Positions 36,454 to 48,757 of a stretch of 64,000 bases of DNA are shown piece after piece. The stretch comes from Prosapia bicincta. Its lineage: Eukaryota; Arthropoda; Insecta; Hemiptera; Cercopidae. The notes under the pieces are model-generated. The model was not told where the DNA came from, did not search any database, and saw only the letters and a list, made by a program, of their open reading frames with translations. The DNA lies in contig JBAIZL010000004.1 of assembly GCA_036971475.1 (NCBI GenBank), forward strand, positions 68,522,510 through 68,586,509, given 5' to 3'. Within the stretch, counting starts at the first letter, position 1, and each line of letters begins with the position of its first letter. A program made the position numbers and the translations under genes.

Positions 36454-37456
36454 GTAAGTGTTCAGTCTTTCCTCTAAACCTAAATATCAAAAAATTAATT
36501 TTAATTTATGTATTCTTTTAAAATTTTTTTGATCATACATTGAATTTTTAATAAATTTAATTATTTATTATTATTTGTTTAAATTTTAAATTGTTTATAA
36601 CTACATAAAAATTCTCTATTGCCTTGGGGCAATACTTGAGAGTATGGTTAATGAAAATGTTTTTATTTTTATTGTGTGTTATCTATCTTCTGTTAACTTT
36701 CTCCCTGTCAAATATTTGTTCGTAATTTGTAACCCAAAAATGAGATAACAGTTTGTTATTGCATTAACAGAATAACTGCCTTGGTTTTGTTCCATTGATG
36801 CAGTAATGAATAATCTTATGAAAACTCTCAACAAAAAGCAAAAATCAAGTGTCTACTGATATGCAGTATGGTGGAATGTCCCACACTGTGAAAGTCCGCC
36901 TGTAATAGAACGGAAGCATCCACTGTTGGCCTTTAAACTGTAATTTCATTTTCCTTATTCTTGTGACCTATTCCAAGACTACAGACCCGATTAAGAAGGT
37001 TGAAGATCAGTTATATACAACTGTCCCTTCACAGAACCCAATCTTTGGGTCTTCTGAGCAATATTCTATAAGATGACTCCAGTGCGTCTTGAAGTCTGCT
37101 TGCAGAAGATCTATACATTCCTTCCCTAACCCAAATCCCTCAAAAAGGTGTAACTTGCTGGTCATCCTTCTAGCACTGTCTTCAACTACAAGAAAGTACA
37201 ATTTGTAACCATTAATGTGCATACTTATTTTCTTTTAATTCATGTTAAGGTACATTTAGCTGTACAATTGTTTAACAGTTTTAAGTTTGCAGGAAAACTG
37301 TCAGATCAGATCAATCCGAACATTACAAGTATATTTATCTTGAAGCCCTTATTCTTGCCTTATTGTGTTTAATATCAGCCAATATTTTAAGTATTTTTTT
37401 ATATTATCTACTTTTTTAAAATCATTTAATAAATATTTGTTTTTAGTTTTATAAAC

Positions 37457-37511
<55 letters not shown>

Positions 37512-37616
37512 TTGATATTTAACGTTATCCATTGTTTTTCCGTTGCACTGACTTTATGAAGTTAATATATTACTAAGTAAGTAATGTAATCCACCATTAA
37601 GTGCAATAATTTTACC

Positions 37617-37664
37617 TTGAGTGATGAGGCACCTTTCGGTCAATTGACCATTGTCGAATCACTC
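37617..37664 (-). ncRNA. Hammerhead-like motif, altered core, left arm
   Basis: Mirror of the 37666-37715 motif with identical stems and the same TCGACAA core. Confidence 0.45.
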
Positions 37665-37665
37665 T

Positions 37666-37715
37666 TTGAGTGATTCGACAATGGTCAATTGACCGAAAGG
37701 TGCCTCATCACTCAA
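37666..37715 (+). ncRNA. Hammerhead-like motif, altered core, right arm
   Basis: TTGAGTGAT (stem I, 9 bp with ATCACTCAA), TCGACAA in the core place, spacer T, stem II GGTC/GACC with loop AATT, GAA, stem III AGG/CCT with loop TG, C at position 17. All helices are perfect, but the core differs from CTGANGA at positions 3 (U), 4 (C) and 8 (A). U3 and A8 could pair as C3 and G8 do; C4 is the problem. Either a divergent ribozyme or a decayed one. Confidence 0.5.
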
Positions 37716-37771
37716 GGTAAAATTATTGCACTTAATGGTGGATTACATTACTTACTTAGTAATATATTAAC

Positions 37772-37815
<44 letters not shown>

Positions 37816-37862
37816 CTACATATTATATATGATGATATAATTTATTAATTTTATTATTTCAG

Positions 37863-38014
37863 TTCATGGATCAGCAGTTAGTTTGGTATCAACAGCCTCA
37901 TCTTTGTACAGCACTCCAGAAGAAAAACAAGCTCATGAACTAAGAAAGTTAAGGAAAGAGTTAGGCGATGCTCAAGAGAAGGTTCACACTCTCACTAGCC
38001 AACTGTCGACTAAT
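37863..38014 (+). CDS. sick: sickie/neuron navigator exon, coiled-coil start
   Basis: 152 bp, TATTTCAG| to ACTAAT|GTAAGT. It encodes (V)HGSAVSLVSTASSLYSTPEE, KQAHELRKLRKELGDAQEK, VHTLTSQLSTN. The STPEEK-x(3)-E-x-RKLRKEL-x-x-AQEKV-x-TLTSQL pattern is the start of the conserved navigator coiled coil, with a clear heptad pattern of Leu/Val. It ends on a codon boundary. In relatives the coiled coil continues (AHVV-FEQSL type sequence) and leads to the AAA+ ATPase region. I found no such continuation in the remaining 26 kb, so the next exon lies beyond the window. Confidence 0.96.
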
Positions 38015-39782
38015 GTAAGTTGATTTGATATTTTTAAACTAATTTGTGACATTACTAGATTATCATTCTTGATAAATATTACTGTAGTTTTATCAGAGCA
38101 CTGAACTTTCAACAGCAACAATTTATGACTCTTGAACTCATTTGAAAACGAGACATTATATATTTTTATGGTTGTGAAGTCATCTGACTTGTAATACCAC
38201 CAGCACGGGGATATTAAATTGGCTGATTATTTGCTTTTTCCTAAAGATCATTGCTTTAATATATCCTGTACTTTTTATTTAGTCCATTAAATCTAGTGTA
38301 GGGAGCCTACATTTTTTTCTAGGTGGTCTAGATTTTTTTTTCAACTTTCAATTTTTGGGCTTTACATTTTGAGATTTTTAGTAATATTTAATTATTGATT
38401 ACACTTCCAAAAACCACTACTTACTGATGTTTTTCCACAGACACATTTTGCACTTGATCAGTACATTGTTCAATGCTGTGAGTTACAGACAAGACTATTT
38501 TTTTAATATTCCCATGAGTGCCACGTTTTGCTTCTCATATATTCAGTACCCACTGAAATTCGTGTTTATTACAGTGTTCTATTAAATGAAACCTATTTTA
38601 TTTTAATATGTAAATTACTTTATAAATTTAAAAAATAGGAAATGCCTTATTCAGAAATGGTAGGACAAAAATTAACTCAAAGCATTGGGTTTATCAATTT
38701 TGAATAACTCTGTGTGGTAAAAGCTTATATAACCCGTTTAGCTGTAATACGGTCTTATGTTTTAAAACTGTTAGATGATTTATAAATATTCAAGGTTTTG
38801 AGTTGAAAAGTTACATTTTAATTTCAATTTTACTTTGTTCAGATCTTGAATTTTTTTAATCATTCAGAACACAGATCTAACTAGTAAGATGTCATGAAAA
38901 CTTGTAAGATAACACAAAATCAAGAGTAAAGGACTTCCTTTTTTTAACATGACCCAACATTTACAACGGTTATTCTTCACTGTGTTCACTAGTGTTCAAG
39001 AACATTAAAACTATAAAATTATCTTCAGTAATTTTGTTTATCTAAAGTTGTTCAGAAACTTATGTCTCTTTTGCAACAACAAAAAACCAGCTACCATTAT
39101 ACAAATCTCAATTTCATATTTATTCGTTGTGCATTTTCCATACGAGTTGATCATAAAATAAATGCATATATTACATAATTAGAGTAACAGTTTTAGCCTT
39201 TGGTCTTGCTATAGTTCCAATTTTTCTTATTAATTACCTGTTCCTCTCTTCAGTTGGTTCAATTCCTGTTATCAAATCATATCATCCACTATAGTTTATT
39301 TTGTAGTTGAACTATGAATTACTGTTTTATAAATTTTACCTTTCTAATAAATCTCATAATTTCGTTTAACCTATTCATAATTCAAGTATTTTCAATTTTT
39401 TTTTATAAACTGTCCAATTTTGTTTAGAGACTACTGGGTTATAGATATCTGATACTTATATTCGTCTTCTTGTTTCCTGTATGATTTTCTTCATTATCAT
39501 TAATATCCTCTTTATTTAATGTGTTCCTATCTGTTTTTTTTTTATTTGATTATTTTGCTATTCTATTCGTTTTTTTTTAAATTTGTATTCATTTCCTTCA
39601 GACTTTCTGTTTTATTCTTTTGGTCTCTTATTTATTTCTTCTTAATTTGAATTAATTTTTCATTGATTCTTAAAAAGTCTTTCCTATTTGTTGTATTTTC
39701 CCTTTTGGTCTTTTTCATACAGTATCTTCATCTCTGTTAGCAATATATTTTTGGCATCCTTGATAATTTTCATTTTCATTTA

Positions 39783-40640
39783 CAGTAAACTCCCAATTAT
39801 CCGTGGGCGGATTAACCGGTTTGCGAATTATCCGGGGTCTGCCATTGTTTTACAAATATTCAATTTTTATTCCAGTCAGATTCATGTGTTTAAATTTCCA
39901 AACGGTGAATTACGACGTAAATACATATAAGGCTTAATAGAAGTTAAGATGAAGGGAATTGATATGTAAATATGTACGTACTAATTTTTACATTGAAAGG
40001 GAAGCATCCCGAGGCGGGCCAGCGAAATAAAAGGGGTGAGCAGACTACTGTACCTAAGAGACAATGACAAAATCCTTGGACGCCCGTAAACCTAATGTGT
40101 ATCATAAGATTGTAAACAAATGTCAGCTGATCTCGGCTGTAAATAGTCTAGGACGTGACATATACATTATCGATCTTTATGTCTTTGTGACACAAGTAGA
40201 CACTGTGCGACAAAATGGTTCTCAAGAAACGTAGATCGCACATTAAAGCTAAATCAATGGTCACAAAAAAACAGACGAAAGTGACAGATTTTTTTGTTAA
40301 AAAGTGAAAGTATTATGTGTAAAGGAAATTACATATGTACATACATACTTACTTTTGACATATACTTATGTACATATTGTAAATAGTTAGACATATAAAT
40401 GTACATGTTATAATCCGTCAAATACATCGACATTTTAAATTATTTTCTGTATTTCTTTTGTCCTCTGAAGATTATTTGTGAATTGCATTAACCGGGGTCA
40501 TTATTTGTATAACTTATAGTATAATAATCGATTATTTATCGATCGTTTTGTGTATTCTTTGTTCATAGCGGATTATCCGGGGAATTCATTATCCAGCGTT
40601 GCCGGGTCACCCTATTCCACGGATAATCAGGAGTTTACTG
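39783..40640 (+). mobile_element. pogo/Tigger-type DNA transposon, defective
   Basis: Ends CAGTAAACTCCCAATTATCC and CGGATAATCAGGAGTTTACTG are inverted and flanked by TA on both sides (39781-39782, 40641-40642), as expected for pogo-type insertion. The 858-bp body retains only the last codons of a transposase. Inner subterminal copies of GGATTATCCGGGG add to the family look. Confidence 0.85.
40215..40307 (+). pseudogene. Tigger-like transposase C-terminal stub
   Basis: Reads MVLKKRRSHIKAKSMVTKKQ, TKVTDFFVKK, stop. A basic tail ending K-Q-T-K-x-TDFF-K is typical of pogo/Tigger transposase C-termini. It lies within the TA-flanked element; no DDE domain remains. Confidence 0.55.
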
Positions 40641-42429
40641 TATTTATATCCTTCACCCTCCTCAACTAAGCCAAGTGTGGTCCTTCTGTTTTTTTTTTTT
40701 TTTTATTGTTTTATAAGTCTTTTTCATTTCCTTCTATTTTTCATCATAAATTATACTTGAACTCTTCTTATGTTATACTGTAGAATTTCCAAAATAAACA
40801 CAAATTCAAATACTTTAGTAGAATGAGTTCAATATCTATACAAAATGGAATTTTAATTTATCATATTTATGAGGATATTTTTAAATTGTAATAGAATTTT
40901 CACAGTGTATATTTTTTTAAATTATGTTTAATTTTTAATTCTTACCACAAAATATATATTTAAAAAAAAAAAGGTGTCTAAACTAACTGATTTATAATCA
41001 ACACACAGCCTAAACTATGGTAGGTACAGTCTTGAAATTTGTAGGGAATCTTCATAATAATGTAGAATCGTGCTAAGAAGGGATTTCAGAAAATTTTAAC
41101 TTGATAAAGATTTGTTTAATGTTGTCATAAAACAGCTGTAACTATTGACTGATATTACCAATATATAGTTTCAAATTTAGTAAATTAATGGAAGTATTTA
41201 AAAACCGTTTTTGTTAAAATGGGAGCTCTTCAGTTAAATATTAATGGTATAATTGGTGAACTAATGTCACACATCCTATTGTTGGTATGGTGATAGTATT
41301 TTTTAATCTTTGTCTTACACCATGCACAATACACAAAATAAAAATACTACTTTGTCATGTTATATTTTTATACATTGTACAAAACTAATTCAGATTGCTG
41401 ATTTTTGTCATATTTTTTCAGATATTCTATCAGTGAACATGTTTAGGTTTATAAGGGTGCAAGTTAATTTAAGTGTTAAACATTTTTATAAACAAACTTA
41501 AGGTGTTTAATAACACTACTATTTCAGATGAGTAAATAAATAATCCTTAAAAAAATTAAAATGAATCAAAAATAACCCGAAATAACTTATAAATAACCAA
41601 TAAATTACCGAAATAACACAAAATAAATTATAAAAATTAATGTTTAATTACCAAAAAATATCAAAAAATAAACATGAAGAACTTATTCAAACCTAATTTA
41701 TATGCTTCAAAGTTTTATACATTTTAAAGATTTTTATACACTTTAAAAGTAAGTGAATAACAAGTCAGTGGGATTCAATGAAAACTCATACAGTCCTATG
41801 ATATCATAACTTTTTATAAACAACCTTATTGTTTATGAGTTTATAATAGAAATTGTATCAAATCACATCCTTCGGTGAAAAACAGGTTATTGAACATGAT
41901 TTCTTGCTAAAATTCAAGGTTCAAAGCGAAATATAACATTTACATGGTAATGTGATACTAGATCTTGAAGAAAATTCAAAATTTTCGCAAATATATTTTG
42001 TAGGTCAAGGTAAGAGAGAAGCGCAGTTGAAATACTGCCGGAGAAGCCACGATGGGAGGGCACTGTTCTTTCTATAAACCTAATTGAAATGTAAAGTTTA
42101 ATCTTTGAAATTCCCATGAGAAACCAGTCATAAGGATTTTAAATTGCTAGGTTTAATTATTTTTAAAAAAATGGTTTCACTAATAAATTAAATCGAGAAA
42201 AGGTTTTTCAAAATGAACTTCAATAGGACCTTCAAATTCATTTTTCGCTCCTTATCACTAGTGTAAAAACTCACAATTACGGCATTTCACTTATTTTTTA
42301 TGACAAATTTTTACAAGCTTTTGACACCATTATAAATTTGATGATTGGTTTCAAAATATTATAAGTTGCTAGGTTCTTTCAAATCTTGAAATGGTTTAAA
42401 TGTTTTGAATTACAAAAGAAAATTATATT

Positions 42430-42555
42430 TAACTAATTAAAGTACTTGACTAAGTGAATACGTAATGGCTTACTTGCAGTTACGCGTTTCAAGTACTTTT
42501 TAAATATAGTTTAATTAGTGAATTCAAGATGATTACATCAAGCAACTTTAAAAGA
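42430..42555. repeat. Truncated TGACGCG-family element
   Basis: Contains GTGAATACGTAATGGCTTAC, TTACGCGTTTCAAGTAC, then TAGTGAATTCAAGATGATTA. It is a deletion derivative of the palindromes at 17821 and 31705, and helps define the family's outer end. Confidence 0.7.
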
Positions 42556-42844
42556 AAATTATTAGAGTATCCAGTATGTCTTATCTGACCCTTAGATATA
42601 AACTGTTTCTTATATACAAGAATATTCTACTGTGTTATTTGAACTTAATAATCCCAAGTTTTGGCTTATACTAAGCTAATAATATGTTGGGCCTATATTA
42701 ATATACCTAAGATATTTTTAATTAATTCTTTTGTCAATTTTCTCCATCTAATAAATTACTCAGCATGGATAATGCAGGTTAAGATTTTAGAACGTATGCA
42801 AATTAAATGCATATAAAATAGCTCCATGTATTCAATATAATTTG

Positions 42845-42921
42845 TAATTAATCACTTAAACAATAGTTAATACTATCCGAACTTTAAAGTTTGTATTAAC
42901 TATTGTTTAAGTGATTAATTA
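42845..42921. repeat. Short perfect inverted repeat
   Basis: 29-bp arms (TAATTAATCACTTAAACAAT... and complement) around a 19-bp spacer. No hammerhead signature. Confidence 0.9.
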
Positions 42922-43308
42922 AGATTCACCGAACGTAATGGACTACAAAATTCAATAATTTTTAAGTTTAAATTTAACAATATTTACCTCAGCTAACTCC
43001 TTTTCCAATTGAATTTCAGTTATCTTGATAAGTAACTACTTCTGTGGGGTCAAATTTAGTTCAACACTGGTATACAATTCTATTGACTACTAGGGCTAAT
43101 TTTTTAACTAGGAATTCTATTTTTGAAAGATTGTCTATATTCTGTCTATAACCATTATACTCCATTATGTTTTACAAGAATAAACTAAAAATAAATTTTA
43201 CCAAAATAAACATCAATTAGTATCAAATTATTTATTTAAATTTTTAGTTTCTTTGTTAAAAATTGGAAAACTTGTTAATTTAAATAAAGAAGAGTTTCTC
43301 TCTTTTAA

Positions 43309-43475
<167 letters not shown>

Positions 43476-44087
43476 CTCCATAAAGATGATTCAAAATACA
43501 TAAAGAAGCTCTTTAGTTTTATTATAGTTGATACAGTTGTTGCAGTACCACATACATATAATTTTAATCACATTTTTTCCAACTGAATAACCTTGAATGC
43601 TTTTAATAGAACTCCTTCATTCCTTTCCAGTAAGTTAATATTCAATTAGATCATCTGTGGTTATGTTGCACAATAGGCTTATGCAGAACATTAATTGATA
43701 CTGTTCGTCTCTACTCAAATTTGTTGACTTTCCTTAAAATTAGTTTGTCCATAAAGACTTTGGTTTCGAGCTTTTGCCAATAAAAATTCATTTCACAGAA
43801 CGAATATAATATTTATAGGCTGCTTAAAATTAAAGGTTCAAGTCACTGCTTGACATTTAATATGTCCTAATTTAATTTTTATTGTTGTTAGACTAACACA
43901 AAATTTTTTGCAGACAATATAAAATAGTTTAAAATATCAATATATTTTACTTTTTTCTATCTTGATCTGTTTGTTTCAATTCGTTCTACTGTATATATGT
44001 CTTGTTCAAATTTTCAATTGTTAATAAGTTCTTTTTTCTATCCAAACTTCAAATACAATTTTTTTCAACTTTTAGAGGATGACAGTT

Positions 44088-44395
44088 TTTTTCAAATATT
44101 AGTTCAAATTTCAAATTTAATGAATTAATTTTAGTTTTATGGGAGAAAAACTTCACAATATTGGAATAAGTATACAATATAGTTATTTCAACCGATTTGG
44201 TGGCTTAAAATAATCATAACATAAGATTTCATAAAACAGCTGATTTCATGTTATAAATTTTGTGGCAGAACACCTGTTTTGTTACTTAATTTATAATAAT
44301 TGTAATTATTTAATAAAAAGTAACTAAAATAAATTTGTTTGTTGACCTAAATAGGAATTGACTTAATTTTTTTAAAATACTATTTGTTTATACAT
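44088..44395 (+). repeat. Dispersed repeat, copy A
   Basis: Shares ATGAATTAATTTTAGTTTTA, TTTCATAAAACAGCTGATTT and AATAATTGTAATTATTTAAT blocks in order with the inverted copy at 61560-61870. Part of it recurs at 46730-46840. Non-coding; class unknown. Confidence 0.75.
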
Positions 44396-44679
44396 TATAC
44401 GGAGAATCAAGAATATGGCTTCACATTTTAATTGAATACTTCTTTTTTAAACTTAATTTAGGAGCACTAAGTTTGGCCAGCAGCCATTATAGTCCATTTC
44501 TCACTAAACACTTTATTCGCCTAGCACCAAATAAACAGTTCACAATTCTATTGTTTAAACTCATGCTTACACTATCCACTAATCAAGTTACATAGAGATT
44601 ACAACTTAATGTTATATTATGTAAATTATAAATTTATTACTATTTATATTGCATAAATAATAGATTAAATATTTATATT

Positions 44680-44868
44680 TTTATTTTAAGTATCATAATT
44701 ACCTGCCAATCCTAGATTTGTCCCACTCCCCGCTGACAAATACAGAGCACTATCATCAGGCAAAACAGAGTCTATAAGTTCTGAGTGATGAAGTGGCTCC
44801 GAAGCGTGTCAGCGGGGAGTGGGACAATGCTAGGATTGACAGGTAATTATGATACTCGAAATAAAAAT
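44680..44868. repeat. Palindrome with decayed hammerhead
   Basis: Arms TTATTTTAAGTATCATAATT, ACCTGCCAATCCTAG, TCCCACTCCCCGCTGACA and complements. On the + strand CTGA|GTGATGA ... GAA|GCGT|G|TCAG keeps the hammerhead order, but position 3 is G, A15.1 is G and position 17 is G, all disallowed. The opposite arm keeps CTGATGA but has lost GAA. Confidence 0.75.
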
Positions 44869-45563
44869 AACAATACAAATCCTAGTGGAAAAGTAGAAAA
44901 TTATTAAAGTTAAATATTTATTACAAAATAAATTACCATCAGACCTTTGTTAATATGATACAGTTATTAGATTGTAAACCAGATTTAATTACTATAACTC
45001 TTTAGCATGATTTATTGAATTATTTACTTTGAAAAAATAAAAGTAATATAGTTAATTGCTATTTATATTAATTATTCATCATTAACATGTGAATATAGAT
45101 TTGTACATTTACACACTCCATGAACAATATGATTATTATAATGTATAATAATAGTATTTATTGATGATTGTCGTGCTACTTATATTGCAATAAACAATTA
45201 TACCTGATGATACTGGAAGTCTTTGGGAATACAGGAAAAATAATAAAACAGCATTCACACTCAAAAAATTTAAATTGTTAGACAAATGAAAAAATAACCT
45301 TTCGTTACAAACGCACACACATACAAAACTTTACACACTCAACGTTTCTGTATAAAACAGAGCACTTTGTTATACTACATTATAAAATAGCTATAAAGTA
45401 TCCTGTTACGATAGGTTTGGTTAGGAACAAAACTAGTTGATGTGTAAAGTGATCAGGTATACACCTGTTGTTGCATTAATGTACATGTGATTGAGGCATG
45501 TCCATCTTCAGCACATCAACTGGTTAGCTTTCTTTTTAAATTCCTTTTTTTAGTTCACACTCT

Positions 45564-45627
<64 letters not shown>

Positions 45628-45630
<3 letters not shown>

Positions 45631-45876
45631 GGACTAGGAGACTGACAGACTTACCTTGGTAAGAGTCCACCCTGTAGTCTTGAAATAGAAACACATAAAA
45701 GCACTTCAACAATGATATATTTCAACCACACAGTGGTCTTTGTCAATCGAAGAGAAAACACAAAAAGAAATATGAGAGATTGAAATAAAATAATAATAAT
45801 TATTATTATTATTTAATTATTATTTATTTTATTATTTTATTTCTTTTTGTGTCTGTCAGTCTCCTAGTCCAAAAAA
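45628..45876. repeat. Inverted-repeat element with hammerhead relic
   Basis: TTTGGACTAGGAGACTGACA and its complement bound the element. On the minus strand near 45749-45720: TTGACAA, A, stem II GACCAC/GTGGTT with loop TGT, GAA, ATATAT, C. Stems II and III are good, but stem I does not pair convincingly, and the core has U3 and A8. Confidence 0.6.
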
Positions 45877-45907
45877 TCTAAATAATCTTTACCAACCAAA
45901 ACTAACC

Positions 45908-45908
<1 letters not shown>

Positions 45909-45979
<71 letters not shown>

Positions 45980-46244
45980 CAACATAGGTTATTCAAATAC
46001 AAGAATATTTATTAATTTATATCCAAAGCTTTTCGTTGGTAAACAGTACCAACATCATCAGGAATGAAAATTACAATAATGTAAGCTATAGGCCTAAAAC
46101 ATATGTTCATTGTATATATATTTAATAAATTTAAAATATTTCAAACACAAGAATACTTTTAATGAATATATTTATTAAAAGTATTCTTGTGTTTGAAATA
46201 TTTTAAATTTATTAACTATATATACAAGAAAACATATCACCACA

Positions 46245-46284
<40 letters not shown>
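45909..46284. repeat. Penelope-type fragment between two TA tracts
   Basis: (TA)n at 45909-45974, then AAAACAACATAGGTTATTC, AAATACAAGAATATTTATTA and a hammerhead arm, then a separate inverted repeat 46118-46226 (TTCAAACACAAGAATACTTT and complement), then (TA)n at 46250-46284. Relatives lie at 58073 and 60500, also in TA tracts. Confidence 0.75.
46021..46065 (-). ncRNA. Hammerhead ribozyme, intact core
   Basis: On the minus strand: ATTC, CTGATGA, spacer T, stem II GTTGG/CCAAC with loop TACTGTTTA, GAA, self-complementary AAGCTT, T at position 17, GGAT (4 bp with ATTC including one G-U). All core bases are present. Same family as 58216-58260. Confidence 0.83.
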
Positions 46285-46287
<3 letters not shown>

Positions 46288-46413
46288 ACAAATTGTTAAT
46301 AAACACATTTTCAATTGTTAATAAAATACGTTTTTGTTCATCCACTCAAGTTCAAATTTTTTTAAACCTATCCTGGATGATAATTGATGTTAATAATATT
46401 TTAAAAATTTTAT

Positions 46414-46490
46414 ATCCCGGTCGGATTCGAAATGTGGATCTATATGTTTGAAACCCACCCCTTTAGCACTGAGCTAACTTTCCCAGAGCT
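46414..46490 (-). other. tRNA-like segment, possible SINE head
   Basis: On the minus strand TTAGCTCAGTGCTAAAGG resembles a polymerase III A box, and TTTCGAATCCGACCGGG, 30-odd bases later, resembles a B box (GGTTCGAATCC). No acceptor stem closes and the anticodon arm is not credible, so it is not a tRNA gene. A tRNA-derived SINE head is possible. Confidence 0.35.
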
Positions 46491-47690
46491 AAAAATTACT
46501 TAACATGTACTATATAAAATTATAAGAAAAAAGGTTTTTGCAATAGTGAAGCATTACAAGAGGTGGATAGAATGTGAAGTTATAGACTACTATCAGCTTT
46601 ATAAATAAGAAACGAACAAGTAAATAAATAGTAACAAACAAAAATCATAGTTTAACACCATATATTGTATAAAGAGGAAAATGTAAAATTGAAAGGAAAT
46701 TCACTTTATATTTTGCCACTTAATATTGTGATTCTGTCATATTAATGTACATATTTATATTAATTGTAATTATGAAATAAAAAGTAAATAAAATAAAATT
46801 TTTCTTTGTCGATTTCAGTAGGAATTTACTTAAAAATTGTTTTTTTTTTCTACATCACTTGTTTTAAGAAAATATCCTAACTAGATACTTTTTAGCTATA
46901 TTGTGATGCAGTATGGAATAATGCTCTGTTTTATATAAAAAATACAAATTTCGTGTGTGTTTGTAAAGTTGAGATAATTGTTTAATTACTTCACATTTTT
47001 TTTGAATTATCATTAACACCAGGTGTTCCTGTGTGATTATCATTATTTTGTCTGTGTTCTGAATACTTTAGGATATACTTTCTGTGATGTAATACAATAT
47101 GTTTTTAATATCATTAGACTTGCTTTTTTATTGTAATAGTGGTAGTGTTGGTATAATCAATTAATACAATAATTTCTATATGTTATAGGATATGACATAT
47201 ATATTTATGTTTCATATAACATAAATTAAATGTTTTGCTTGCCCTCTTGACTTCACTTAAATGTTAGACTATGAAATCTTCAGGTCATGACCCTTAGAAA
47301 CATCATGGTTATTACTTAAGAGAGCTCATTAAATCTTGACATAAATGTAAACGTTACCATCATTAAAACTACTGCCAGTTATAAAAGTAATATGGTTAGA
47401 ATTTGTACCCATATTCCATTAACATTTTTATATTAATTTAGCAGAGCTATAACAGTTCACCCTGGGGCAAAACTCGATCATGGTGCACTTTTGTATAATT
47501 TTTTAAAATAGTTTCTCCAAAAATGAATTTAGAAAATCACAGCATATTTACTAGTTTTTGGATAATATACTACATTAATAAAGCCTAGGTAAGACTAAAA
47601 TTTGCTTATTGCTAAATATTCATTTTAGTTTGGTTTATTGGTTCATAATATTTTATTTTTATGATATATACCATACTATGGAATTGCTTT

Positions 47691-47693
<3 letters not shown>

Positions 47694-47752
<59 letters not shown>
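47694..47752. repeat. (TA)n microsatellite
   Basis: About 58 bp of TA. Open frames through it encode only Tyr-Ile repeats. Confidence 0.95.
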
Positions 47753-47753
<1 letters not shown>

Positions 47754-48019
47754 CATTAAATACGCCTGGAAATACTAGTATTTACCTGGTTCTAATGTAA
47801 CAACTTCTACACTCCTAATTATTTTTAAACTTCTGTCTCCAGATTTATAATTATTCAAAATTAACAGATAACACAGTGTCTTTGTTGTAATTGTTTATCC
47901 TGATTGACATCTTCGCGTGTTTATAAAGCCGCATAAAGACTAACAATTCCTTTCAACCCATATGGACAATGAATAATACAACAGCATATTTCAAGTCTTA
48001 TACATCAGTGTAATAAAAT

Positions 48020-48065
<46 letters not shown>

Positions 48066-48757
48066 ATGCCATTTCTTTATTAGGTGCTTACAAATTCATA
48101 GCAAGATACTAGACAGATTAACTGAATCTGTTTCAGCTTTCGTTAGCCTATCACATTTTAATTTAACTTCATAGCTTAGAATCCATGTTAATAAAATTCT
48201 GTTAAATTTAGCCACTCTTATGTGGATTTATAGGCAAGTCTGTTAAAAGTAATTGATATTAAAACCACCTGCCTATCTAAAATGATGTATATGTTTCTGT
48301 TTACACATCCCATCAACACCAGAATCTGACTAATTATTATAACTCATTTACTCCCATAATCTGAGCCTACAACAACTACTCATGTTGAGAGGTATGTAAT
48401 ATTTACCTTTTGTAACATTTACTGCGGATTCTCACTTTAATTATGACACCAGTTCTTGATCTTCTTTATAAGAAATACTTCTCACACTAATGTCAACACC
48501 TCTCAGATTTTGTTCAAGGCAAATAATCTGAATAGATTTATTAAAGTAGTGCTTGACTGTTTTATGTCATGAAGCAAAAAGTCTATTAAAATGACCACTG
48601 TTTTTGTTATTTGGATATATTATTTTACTGTAACAGTATCAGCATCACACATATATGATACTAGCAGAGTACACGCCCTTAGTACAGGGTTGGTGAATAT
48701 TTGTATTTATATTTGGGGTGAATTTAATTTTCTGAAATTAAATCCCAATAAATATAT

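Larger units (their letters stand above)
37557..37775. repeat. Nearly perfect 219-bp palindrome within (TA)n
   Basis: Arms of about 108 bp (TGAAGTTAATATATTACTAA ... and complement) centred at 37665. A TA tract lies about 50 bp before the left arm (37461-37509), and another begins directly at the right arm (37775-37812). Both arms contain a hammerhead-like fold. The high arm identity suggests a recent insertion or ongoing conversion. It lies less than 100 bp before the exon at 37863. Confidence 0.9.
45300..46985. repeat. Long terminal inverted repeats around a nested repeat cluster
   Basis: The left arm 45300-45412 (ACAAACGCACACACATACAA, GTATAAAACAGAGCA, AAAATAGCTATAAAGTAT) and right arm 46888-46985 (ATACTTTTTAGCTATATTG, TGCTCTGTTTTATATA, GTGTGTTTGTAAAG) are inverted relatives. 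The same ends bound 56365-56930. Between them lie TA tracts, a Penelope-type fragment and a tRNA-like segment. Near 45480-45510 the minus strand reads CTGAAGA...ATGTACAT, a relic of the hammerhead seen intact at 56509. Confidence 0.5.

Noticed and set aside
45200..45230. CTGATGA followed by a possible stem
   Set aside because: No GAA plus self-complementary block in the right place, and no stem I.
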